Of a DNA stretch of 12,510 nt, positions 5,461 to 12,253 are shown piece by piece (the stretch's first letter is position 1; each line of letters begins with the position of its first letter). The translations under genes and the position numbers were made by a program. The stretch comes from Verrucomicrobiaceae bacterium UBA7681 (lineage in GTDB: Bacteria > Verrucomicrobiota > Verrucomicrobiia > Verrucomicrobiales > Verrucomicrobiaceae), in NCBI GenBank assembly GCA_002482965.1, contig DLGZ01000047.1:162744-175253 (forward strand). Direction: 5' to 3'. The notes beneath the pieces were generated by a model. The model had not been told where the DNA came from. It did no database searches and worked only from the letters and a program-made list of their open reading frames with translations.

Positions 5461-8409
5461 ATGAATCGACTTTTAGTCCTGCTTCCAGCACTCGCGGCCC
5501 TGTCCGCCACTGTCGCCACGGCCCAAACTCCACCCTCTTCGCGGTCGGTCCCCGCAATCGACGAAGGTTTCAAGCGCGTGGATGCCAACAAGGATGCAAA
5601 GCTCGACGCGCAGGAGTTTGCGAGATTCATCGAGCGTTCACGCTCGATGAGCGGCGCCAATGCAGGGGAGGTCTTTGGCAAGCTCGACACCAATAAAGAT
5701 GGAGCGCTCACGCTGGAGGAGTTCAGAGGGATCATGGGACTTTCTCGCGGCAGTTCTGCGCCATCGTCTCCGAATCCATCACCCACTCCGACGACTCCTC
5801 AGCCCGCTTCGACGCAGCCAGCCCCAGCGCCGCGCACGGCCGAGAAGGCCACCACCCCTGAGAGCCTGGCATTCTTTGAGAGAAAAATCCGGCCCGTGCT
5901 CGCCGACAAATGTTACAAATGCCACTCGTCGGATGCGGACAAAGTCAAAGGCGGGCTGGCGCTCGACACACGCGAGGCTACTCGCGCGGGCGGCGATTCC
6001 GGCCATGCGGTGGTGCCGGGGGATGTGGAGGCCAGCTTGCTGATCAAGGCCATTCGTTATCACGACAGTGATCTCGCGATGCCGCCAGAAAAATCAGGCG
6101 GGAAACTCGCGGATGATGTGATCAAGGACTTCGAGACGTGGGTGCAGTTTGGCGCTCCCGATCCGCGTGAGGGCGAGTCGAAAGCAGCGAGAAAGGCTGA
6201 CACTTGGACGACGGCCAAGGAGTGGTGGGCGTGGCAGTTGCCGAAGAAATCCCCAGCGCCGAAAGTGAATGACGCAGCGTGGCCGCGGAATGACATCGAC
6301 CGCTTTCTTCTTTCAGCACTTGAGACGAAAGGGCTGAAGCCTGTAGGCGATGCGGACAAGCTCACGCTGCTCAGGCGCGTCACCTTTGACCTCACAGGCT
6401 TGCCGCCGACGCCGCAGGAGGTCAGCGCTTTCTACAACGACAACTCGCCCGATGGTTTCAAAAAGGTGGTGGACCGCTTGCTTGAGTCCCGGCAGTTCGG
6501 TGAGAAATTTGGCCGCCACTGGCTCGACGTGGCACGGTATGCGGAAAGCACGGGCAAGGACATCAACCTCGCCTTCCCCAATGCCTGGCGCTATCGCGAT
6601 TACGTCATCGCCGCTTTCAACAAGGACAAGCCGTATGACCAGTTCCTGCGCGAGCAACTTGCAGGCGACCTGCTGCCAGCCACGAACGACAAGCAACGCG
6701 CCGAGCAGCTCATCGCCACAGGCTTCCTCGCGATTGGCACCAAGAGCGTGAACCAGGCGAACGCGCGACAGTTCGCGCTCGATTTGGCAGATGAACAAAT
6801 CGACACCGTCTCGCAAGCCCTGCTGGGCGTCACGGCGGCGTGTGCGCGCTGCCACGATCACAAGTTCGATCCTATCCCGCAGAGCGAGTACTATTCGCTG
6901 GCGGGCATTTTCCTTTCCACCGACACGCACTACGGCACCTTCTTTGCCGCGCAGAATCGCAGCGCCACTCAGTTGATCGAGCTTCCGAAAGCAGCGGCTG
7001 CGCCTGTGCTGCCGCTGGTGCTGTCACCCCAGCAGCGCCAGCAAAAGCAGGCCGAACTCGACAAATTGATCCAGGAAACGAACGACTTGGCCAATGCGAC
7101 TTTCAAGCCCAAGGCCGGTGGCGAGCGCAATCCACGCGGTCAGTTGCTGCTGCTGTTTCGCATGAATCAAATCGGGTTGCTGGAGTCGGAACTGGGATCG
7201 TTCGGTCCCGATGGAAAAATGCGGCCCCTCGCCATGGGGGTCATGGATCAGCCCGCGCAGCGCAAAGAAAGCCAGACACGAGGGCGGGATACACCGCGCT
7301 ACGAAAACAGTACGCCGGATCAAGCCATCGCCTCGCGCTACCTGGAGCGTGATGGGCGCTTTGCCAGGCCGCCCGAGTTTCGAGTCGTGAACGAGTCCCC
7401 CGTGTTCGAGCGCGGCGACGTGAACAAGCCGGGCGAAAAGGTTCCGCGCGGCTTCCTCTCGGTGCTCACTCACCAGCCGCCGCCGAAACTGCCCGCCACC
7501 AGCAGCGGACGGCGCGAACTGGCCGAATGGATGCTTTCAGATGGCAACCCGCTCACCGCGCGAGTGATGGTGAACCGCGTCTGGCTATGGCTCTTTGGGC
7601 AGGGCCTCGTCAACTCGCCTGACAACTTCGGCACAACAGGCGGCAAGCCGGCCAATCAAGCGCTGCTCGACACGCTCGCCGTCAAGTTCCGCGAAAGTGG
7701 CTGGTCGGTGAAACAGTTGATTCGTGAAATCGTCCTCAGCCACGCCTACCAGCTCTCCTCGACCTACGAAGAAAAGAACTTCACGGCCGACCCAGAGAAC
7801 ACACTCGTGTGGCGCATGAGCAAGCGGCGGCTCGATGCCGAAGCGATCCGCGATGCGATGCTCGCGATTTGCGGGCAGCTCGATCTTCGTCCGCGCCTGG
7901 GTTCATCCATCGCTGAGTACGGCAACGGACCCATCGGGCAGTTCCAGCAATACCCCGATGCCGGCGTGCCGGAGGATGTGCTCGTGGAAGCCGGCAGCCG
8001 CACCGCCATGCGCTCCGTTTACCTGCCGATTGCCCGCGAGTTGCTGCCTGATGCCCTTGCCGTGTTCGACTTCGCAGAACCCGGCTTCGTCACCGGCAGT
8101 CGAGAAACGACCAACGTCCCTTCACAGGCGCTCTACATGCTGAACTCGCCCTTCATCGCCAGCGCCGCGCAGAAGTTCGCTGAGCATGTGATCTCCACCT
8201 ATCCCGCAGGCGCCAGCAACAACGATGCACAGCGCGTGCAGTTCGCCTACGGCCTCGTGTTCTCCCGCTCCCCGAGCGAAGCCGAGCAGCAGGCAGCCGC
8301 CGATTTCTTCGCAAAATTTCCAAGCACCACCAACGCCGACGCGACCACTGCCTGGACTTCCTTCTGCCGCGCCCTCTTCGCCAGCGCCGAGTTCCGCTTT
8401 CTCAACTAA
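5461..8409 (+). CDS. Exported EF-hand diheme cytochrome with PSCyt1, DUF1549 and DUF1553 domains
   Basis: This 982-residue exported protein has a signal peptide of about 21 residues (cleavage near ATA|Q22). Two canonical EF-hand loops follow: Asp41-Glu52 (DANKDAKLDAQE) and Asp76-Glu87 (DTNKDGALTLEE), both with all Ca2+ ligand positions filled. A Pro/Thr/Ser-rich linker spans about 99-127. The PSCyt1 (planctomycete-type cytochrome c) domain has the haem motif CYKCH (151-155) and a likely axial Met207 in AMPP. DUF1549 runs from about 277 to 480 and contains a second haem-type motif CARCH (461-465) followed by DHKFDP. A Gln/Lys-rich helical stretch lies near 522-550. DUF1553 covers about 684-945 (RRELAEWMLS, NRVWLWLFGQG). 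These families are abundant in Planctomycetes and Verrucomicrobiota; their reaction is unknown, with an oxidative role in envelope or polysaccharide metabolism often suggested. The DUF1501 gene follows after 21 bp, so the two form an operon. A tandem repeat upstream suggests control by the adjacent two-component system. Confidence 0.92.
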   Translation: MNRLLVLLPALAALSATVATAQTPPSSRSVPAIDEGFKRVDANKDAKLDAQEFARFIERSRSMSGANAGEVFGKLDTNKDGALTLEEFRGIMGLSRGSSAPSSPNPSPTPTTPQPASTQPAPAPRTAEKATTPESLAFFERKIRPVLADKCYKCHSSDADKVKGGLALDTREATRAGGDSGHAVVPGDVEASLLIKAIRYHDSDLAMPPEKSGGKLADDVIKDFETWVQFGAPDPREGESKAARKADTWTTAKEWWAWQLPKKSPAPKVNDAAWPRNDIDRFLLSALETKGLKPVGDADKLTLLRRVTFDLTGLPPTPQEVSAFYNDNSPDGFKKVVDRLLESRQFGEKFGRHWLDVARYAESTGKDINLAFPNAWRYRDYVIAAFNKDKPYDQFLREQLAGDLLPATNDKQRAEQLIATGFLAIGTKSVNQANARQFALDLADEQIDTVSQALLGVTAACARCHDHKFDPIPQSEYYSLAGIFLSTDTHYGTFFAAQNRSATQLIELPKAAAAPVLPLVLSPQQRQQKQAELDKLIQETNDLANATFKPKAGGERNPRGQLLLLFRMNQIGLLESELGSFGPDGKMRPLAMGVMDQPAQRKESQTRGRDTPRYENSTPDQAIASRYLERDGRFARPPEFRVVNESPVFERGDVNKPGEKVPRGFLSVLTHQPPPKLPATSSGRRELAEWMLSDGNPLTARVMVNRVWLWLFGQGLVNSPDNFGTTGGKPANQALLDTLAVKFRESGWSVKQLIREIVLSHAYQLSSTYEEKNFTADPENTLVWRMSKRRLDAEAIRDAMLAICGQLDLRPRLGSSIAEYGNGPIGQFQQYPDAGVPEDVLVEAGSRTAMRSVYLPIARELLPDALAVFDFAEPGFVTGSRETTNVPSQALYMLNSPFIASAAQKFAEHVISTYPAGASNNDAQRVQFAYGLVFSRSPSEAEQQAAADFFAKFPSTTNADATTAWTSFCRALFASAEFRFLN

Positions 8410-8430
8410 CCGCCTTCCTCCGTTTTCCAC

Positions 8431-9816
8431 ATGACCTCGTCTAACTATCCCGCCTTCAGTCGCCGCGAGATGCTGAAAGCCGCCTCCAGTGGCTTCGGGT
8501 ATCTTGCCTTTGCAGGCCTCGCTGCACGCGCTGCGGAGCAGTCCGCCGCGTCACGCGAAGGGCCGCTTGCGCCGAAGCAGCCGCACTTTCCTGCACGGGC
8601 AAAGCACGTCATCTTCCTCTGCATGAGGGGCGGGCCGAGCCATGTGGACACCTTTGATTACAAGCCCCAGCTCTCCGCCAAATCCGGAGCGCCAGGCACA
8701 CGTCCCGGCACCAAGCTGCTCGGCTCGAAATGGAATTTCGCGCAGCATGGACAGAGCGGACTCTGGATTTCCGAACTCTTCCCCAATGTCGCGAACCATG
8801 CTGATGAACTCTGCCTGCTTCGCTCCATGCAGACCGATCTGCCCGCGCATCCGCAGGCGTTCCTGCAAATGCACACCGGCTCGTTTCAGTTTGTCCGCCC
8901 ATCGCTGGGTGCATGGACGCTCTACGGCCTCGGGACCGGGAATGAGAACCTTCCAGGCTTCGTCACGCTGACGCCGCCCGCAGCCTCCGGCGGCGCGCAG
9001 AACTACGGCTCTTCGTTTCTTCCCGCGATCTATCAGGGCACGCGCATCGGCTCCGACAATCGACCCATCGCCAGCGCCGAAATCCGCAATCTGCATTCAC
9101 CGCTCAACCCAGACGTCCAGCGCGCCGAACTCGACTTGGTGCAAACACTCAACCGCGCAACCTTGGAGCGCGACCAATTCAATCCGGCAGTCGAGGGTGT
9201 GATCGAGAGTTATGAACTCGCCTTCCGCATGCAGAAGGAAATGCCACAGGTGATGGACCTGTCGCGTGAAACCGAAGCCACGAAAACTCTCTATGGCCTC
9301 AACAACGCAGCGACGGCGGACTTTGGCCACAAGTGTCTGCTGGCCCGTCGCATGGTGGAGTCTGGCGTCCGCTTTGTGGAAGTCTCTCATGGAGATTGGG
9401 ATCAGCACTTCAATCTTTCCAAAGCGCTCGGAGCCAACTGCGCTTCAGTCGATCAACCCATCGCCGCGCTGCTCACCGATCTCAAACAGCGCGGACTGCT
9501 CAAGGACACGCTGGTGATCTGGGGCGGTGAATTCGGCCGCACCCCGCACGCGCAGGGCACCGATGGACGCGACCACAACAACAAAGCCTTCAGCATGTGG
9601 ATGGCCGGAGGCGGCGTGAAAGGCGGCTTTGCCCACGGCCTCACCGATGATTACGGTTACGAAGCCGTCGAGGACAAAGTCCGCGTCCCCGACCTTCACG
9701 CCACCATCCTGCACCTGCTCGGCCTCGATCACGAAAAGCTGACATACAACTACGCCGGTCGCGACTTCCGACTCACGGATGTGAAGGGGAACGTGGTGAA
9801 GGAGATCATTACGTAG
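8431..9816 (+). CDS. Tat-exported DUF1501 protein
   Basis: This 461-residue protein belongs to the DUF1501 family, related to the alkaline phosphatase/sulfatase-like fold and nearly always encoded beside DUF1549/DUF1553 cytochromes. The N-terminus has a twin-arginine signal, SRREMLK (10-16), then a hydrophobic stretch and an Ala-rich cleavage area near 31-36. This points to export after folding, perhaps with a bound cofactor. Family marks include MRGGPSHVDTFDYKP, HPQAFLQMHTGSF, GGEFGRTPHAQGTDGRDHNN (365-384) and the C-terminal HATILHLLGLDHEKLTYNYAGRDFRLTD. The His/Asp/Glu-rich segments could bind metal, but no activity is established. It is probably translated from the same mRNA as the cytochrome. 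Its 3' end overlaps the convergent methyltransferase reading frame by 67 bases, an overlap that may stem from a frameshift in that gene. Confidence 0.92.
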   Translation: MTSSNYPAFSRREMLKAASSGFGYLAFAGLAARAAEQSAASREGPLAPKQPHFPARAKHVIFLCMRGGPSHVDTFDYKPQLSAKSGAPGTRPGTKLLGSKWNFAQHGQSGLWISELFPNVANHADELCLLRSMQTDLPAHPQAFLQMHTGSFQFVRPSLGAWTLYGLGTGNENLPGFVTLTPPAASGGAQNYGSSFLPAIYQGTRIGSDNRPIASAEIRNLHSPLNPDVQRAELDLVQTLNRATLERDQFNPAVEGVIESYELAFRMQKEMPQVMDLSRETEATKTLYGLNNAATADFGHKCLLARRMVESGVRFVEVSHGDWDQHFNLSKALGANCASVDQPIAALLTDLKQRGLLKDTLVIWGGEFGRTPHAQGTDGRDHNNKAFSMWMAGGGVKGGFAHGLTDDYGYEAVEDKVRVPDLHATILHLLGLDHEKLTYNYAGRDFRLTDVKGNVVKEIIT

Positions 9817-10565
9817 GCAGAAACGCAATGGCAGCGCATTCCGGATGAGCATTCTGGTTTACTTTTCCTGAGCTGATACTGGCCTCGCCCCCCCTTCTCG
9901 TCCTTCCCAAAGAACATGAGGTGCTGCCAGGGGAGGCCGTCGTATTCGCGGGTGAGTTTGAAGCCGTTGGCGTTCATCTCTTTGTTGATCTGGGCCTTGC
10001 TCATTTTGTGCTCGGGCTTGATGGGGACGGCTTCATCTTCGGCGCGGTATTCACACAGCACGAGCTGGCCGCCGGGTTTGAGGGCGGCGTGCATGCCGGC
10101 GAGCATTTGGACGGGGTGGGAGAATTCGTGGTAGACATCGACCATGAGAATCATGTCGCAGGTGTTGGGGGGGAGCTTGGGATCGTGAAAGAGGCTGGTG
10201 ATGGGGATGATGTTTTTCAGGCCTTTGCTCTCGATGCTGTGCTTGAGCATTTCGATCATCTCGGGCTGGGCATCCACGGCATAGACCTTGCCTTTTTCGC
10301 CGACCATTTCGGCCAGGGGGAGGGTGTGGTAGCCGCTGCCGCAGCCCATGTCGCAGACGACCATGCCGGGCTTGACGTGAAGTTGCTTGCGCATCAGGGC
10401 GGGGCCTTCCTCCCGCTCGCGCATGCGGCGCATGAGCCACTCCGCGCCCTTCCAGTGCATGGTTTGGGCGATGACGCGGCCTTCATACTCCGTCAGCGGT
10501 GGGGGGGCCTCCTGGGCGGACAGGTGGAAGGCTGAAAGAAGGATCAGGGTGAAGAACAGGCGCAT
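9750..10565 (-). CDS. Exported class I SAM-dependent methyltransferase, probably with aberrant C-terminus
   Basis: The reading frame encodes 271 residues. A signal peptide covers about 1-17 (MRLFFTLILLSAFHLSA|Q). The methyltransferase core has motif I VVCDMGCGSG (69-78), acidic Asp98 in VYAVDAQPE for the ribose of SAM, DMILMVDVYHEF (137-148) and ALKPGGQLVLCEY (161-173). The fold closes near HLMFFGKDE (215-223). The remaining 48 residues are Cys/Ser/Arg-rich, resemble no domain and overlap the DUF1501 gene. The switch happens at a run of seven C (9888-9894). One more base there would end the protein at 9859; one fewer would end it at 9809. Two other 7-base runs lie in the gene (10167-10173 and 10501-10507), both consistent with the expected frame. 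The substrate is unknown. Export is odd because SAM is cytoplasmic; a cytoplasmic start further in is not obvious. No ribosome binding site is visible. Confidence 0.8.
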   Translation of the reverse strand: MRLFFTLILLSAFHLSAQEAPPPLTEYEGRVIAQTMHWKGAEWLMRRMREREEGPALMRKQLHVKPGMVVCDMGCGSGYHTLPLAEMVGEKGKVYAVDAQPEMIEMLKHSIESKGLKNIIPITSLFHDPKLPPNTCDMILMVDVYHEFSHPVQMLAGMHAALKPGGQLVLCEYRAEDEAVPIKPEHKMSKAQINKEMNANGFKLTREYDGLPWQHLMFFGKDEKGGRGQYQLRKSKPECSSGMRCHCVSAYVMISFTTFPFTSVSRKSRPA

Positions 10566-10594
10566 GGTGGAAGGAATGAACGGTGGGAATCGGG

Positions 10595-10602
10595 CAAATG
10601 TA
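10595..10602 (-). promoter_or_regulatory. Candidate -10 box for the methyltransferase gene
   Basis: On the minus strand TACATTTG lies 29 bases upstream of the methyltransferase ATG. It matches the TAnnTTTG form known from Bacteroidetes promoters and resembles the CTACGTATCC boxes at 10656 and 11541. No convincing -35 was found at the usual distance. This is pattern inference only. Confidence 0.3.
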
Positions 10603-10655
10603 GCGAATTGCGCGCTAAAGACTTTTGCAGACTCGCACTGGAAATCCCGGAACGA

Positions 10656-10665
10656 CTACGTATCC
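10656..10665 (+). promoter_or_regulatory. CTACGTATCC box upstream of the 284-residue gene
   Basis: This ten-base box ends nine bases before the ATG at 10675. The identical box ends eight bases before the ATG of the next gene (11541-11550). TACGTA could act as a -10 element giving a very short or absent leader, or the box could be a translation or operator signal. The role is not proven. Confidence 0.35.
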
Positions 10666-10674
10666 TCCCCGACC

Positions 10675-11529
10675 ATGACTCGTCGTTTCATCGCCCGCCT
10701 GCTGCTGCCCCTGCTCGGAGCCGCTGGCATTGCCGTGCTCAAGGCCCAGGAAGCACCGGAGCGCACGCCGGCAAAGAACCCCATCCCTGAGGATGTGGTG
10801 GGTGATGAGCATGTGCGGGAAGAATTCGGGGTGAACCAGTTCACCACGCCCTCCATCCGCAAGCTCTTCGACATGCTCAACAACGTGGGCAAGCTGCGCT
10901 TTGACGACTTGAAGCGGCCCTTCACGGACAAGACTCCGGCAGACCGCGTCATCGTGGCGATGGGCCTGGGCACCCTGATCGCTGATGGATTCCTCATCGT
11001 GCAATGCGAGCGTGTGGAGGAGATGGAGTCTGTGGGCCGGGCCATGATCAAGTACGGCAAGGCGCTGGGAGCGGGCAACCGCATGAACAAGCACACCGGC
11101 AGCCTGTTTGAGTACAGCCTGAAGGGCAACTGGCAGGACCTGCGCACCGAACTGGCCAAAACCCAGGCGGATGTGGAGGCGGAGATGGTGCTGCTGAGGG
11201 ATGTGGACATCGCCCACCTGATCAGCCTCGGCGGCTGGCTGCGGGCGCTGGAGATCGCCACCAAGAGCATCAGCGACAACTACGCGGAGGAAAAGACCCG
11301 CCAGCTCACGCGCCGTGACATCGCGGAGTATTACATGATGAGCCTCGAGAGCCTGCACCCGAGCATCATGAAAAACCCTGCGCTGCAGGAGCTGCGCAAA
11401 GGTCTGGAAGGCATGCTTCCGCTGCTGGATGTGCCGGAAGGCAAGGCATTGACCGAGAAAGAAGTGAAGGCACTGCATGAAAAAGCCTCCTCGCTCTGCC
11501 ACATCATCACCGACAAGATGAACGGCTGA
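10675..11529 (+). CDS. Exported helical protein of unknown function
   Basis: I do not recognise this 284-residue protein. A signal peptide is clear: basic MTRR, a Leu/Ala-rich core (8-22) and a likely cleavage at LKA|Q25. The mature part begins with a Pro/Glu-rich stretch (26-50). It continues as predicted helices, including a fairly hydrophobic one at about 92-110 (VIVAMGLGTLIADGFLIVQ) and Glu/Lys-rich ones at 112-131, 155-176 and 206-225. There are no enzyme motifs, no haem motif, and single Cys residues only (111 and 275). It should sit in the periplasm or on the outer membrane. The start at 10675 was chosen because it produces the signal peptide; longer in-frame starts back to 10387 would overlap the methyltransferase gene on the other strand. 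The stop codon lies in the loop of a hairpin (11520-11537), and an unknown gene follows after 29 bp. The reading frame is secure; the function is open. Confidence 0.82.
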   Translation: MTRRFIARLLLPLLGAAGIAVLKAQEAPERTPAKNPIPEDVVGDEHVREEFGVNQFTTPSIRKLFDMLNNVGKLRFDDLKRPFTDKTPADRVIVAMGLGTLIADGFLIVQCERVEEMESVGRAMIKYGKALGAGNRMNKHTGSLFEYSLKGNWQDLRTELAKTQADVEAEMVLLRDVDIAHLISLGGWLRALEIATKSISDNYAEEKTRQLTRRDIAEYYMMSLESLHPSIMKNPALQELRKGLEGMLPLLDVPEGKALTEKEVKALHEKASSLCHIITDKMNG

Positions 11530-11537
11530 AGCCGTTC
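11520..11537 (+). other. Hairpin whose loop contains the stop codon
   Basis: GAACGGC (11520-11526) pairs perfectly with GCCGTTC (11531-11537) around a TGAA loop, and the first three loop bases are the stop codon of the 284-residue gene. No T-tract follows (CCGCTACGTATCC), so simple termination is unlikely. It could tune read-through to the next gene or protect the mRNA end; this is inference. Confidence 0.5.
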
Positions 11538-11540
11538 CCG

Positions 11541-11550
11541 CTACGTATCC
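11541..11550 (+). promoter_or_regulatory. CTACGTATCC box upstream of the 164-residue gene
   Basis: This is identical to the box at 10656-10665 and at almost the same distance from its start codon (eight bases to the ATG at 11559). It immediately follows the stop-codon hairpin. If it is a -10 element, the second gene has its own promoter. Confidence 0.35.
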
Positions 11551-11558
11551 CCTTTCTC

Positions 11559-12053
11559 ATGGCCAATCTCACTCCACAGCAGCGTCAACTCGTCGAACAA
11601 TGGGCCGCTGAAGGTGCCAATCTCAATCAGATCCAGGACCGCCTGCGCAGCGAGTGCGAGGCCACGCTGACCTACATGGAGACGCGTCTGCTCATCATGG
11701 AGCTGGGAGTCAAAATTCAGGACAAGCCGCGTGAAGTGCCGCCCGTGGAAAAGCCTGCGCCGCCACCACCTGAGCCTGCGGCGGATGGCACCGTGCCTGT
11801 GGCCGATGAACTCGCCGCCCCCGAGGCGGGTGCGGGCGGCGGCCTGAAAGTCTCCGTGGATGAAGTCCCGCCGCCCGGCGCCGTCATCAGCGGCAGGGCG
11901 ACCTTCAGCGATGGCGTCACGGTGCAGTGGTTCATGGATGAGCAGGGCCGCTTTGGCATGCGAGGCCCGGCACCCGGCTACCAGCCACCTGCTGCCGATA
12001 TTCCCGCCTTCCAGGCCGAGCTCGACAACATCCTTCAACTCCGCGGGTTCTGA
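11559..12053 (+). CDS. Unknown protein with proline-rich linker
   Basis: I do not recognise this 164-residue protein, but its composition suggests three parts. Residues 5-30 (LTPQQRQLVEQWAAEGANLN and on) could form a small helix-turn-helix, followed by a helix at 32-50. A Pro/Ala/Glu-rich linker spans about 57-96. The C-terminal part (97-164) looks like a compact strand-rich fold: LKVSVDEVPPPGAVISGRAT, then a strand pair FSDGVTVQWFMDEQGRFGM (116-134), ending in a helix with an Arg-Gly-Phe tail. No signal peptide or membrane segment is present, so it is likely cytoplasmic. It starts 29 bp after the exported protein gene, behind a hairpin and a CTACGTATCC box. The coding bias and closed frame support a real gene; the function is unknown. 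The helix-turn-helix idea is weak. Confidence 0.72.
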   Translation: MANLTPQQRQLVEQWAAEGANLNQIQDRLRSECEATLTYMETRLLIMELGVKIQDKPREVPPVEKPAPPPPEPAADGTVPVADELAAPEAGAGGGLKVSVDEVPPPGAVISGRATFSDGVTVQWFMDEQGRFGMRGPAPGYQPPAADIPAFQAELDNILQLRGF

Positions 12054-12253
12054 CCTGCTGCAAACCAAGAATCGTTCATCTTTTACCGACCACGCCCGCT
12101 GTCTTCAACGCCATAGGATCGAGGAAGAGGACTCCGACTCACTTGAAACCTTAAATTTGAAACGGCGCGCCTTGATCGAGGACGAGTAGGAGAACGAGAA
12201 CGAGGACGAACCAGCCACTGCTCACCGGCCCACCGACAGCCTGACATTTCCCC
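12054..12253. repeat. Spacer with heptamer and GA-rich repeats
   Basis: No gene is seen in these 200 bases. At 12142-12162 three heptamers stand in tandem: CTTGAAA, CCTTAAA, TTTGAAA. At about 12175-12210 a purine-rich run repeats GAGGAC/GAGAAC-like six-base units. Similar 7-bp phasing occurs at 2202-2312. Promoter elements for the amidotransferase gene must lie here or upstream but were not recognisable. Confidence 0.55.

Noticed and set aside
6313..6930. Minus-strand open frame of 205 codons in the cytochrome gene
   Set aside because: It lies fully within DUF1549 coding sequence and has no domain features.
9817..9887. Bidirectional terminator between DUF1501 and the methyltransferase
   Set aside because: GCATTC occurs twice in direct orientation, but no stem of useful length or T-tract could be found.
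9921..10535. Plus-strand open frame of 204 codons opposite the methyltransferase
   Set aside because: Its repetitive Gly/His/Val/Asp composition is a mirror of the methyltransferase codons; the minus-strand frame has the SAM-binding motifs.
10387..10674. Upstream extension of the 284-residue protein
   Set aside because: It would be antisense to the methyltransferase gene and would bury the clear signal peptide inside the protein.
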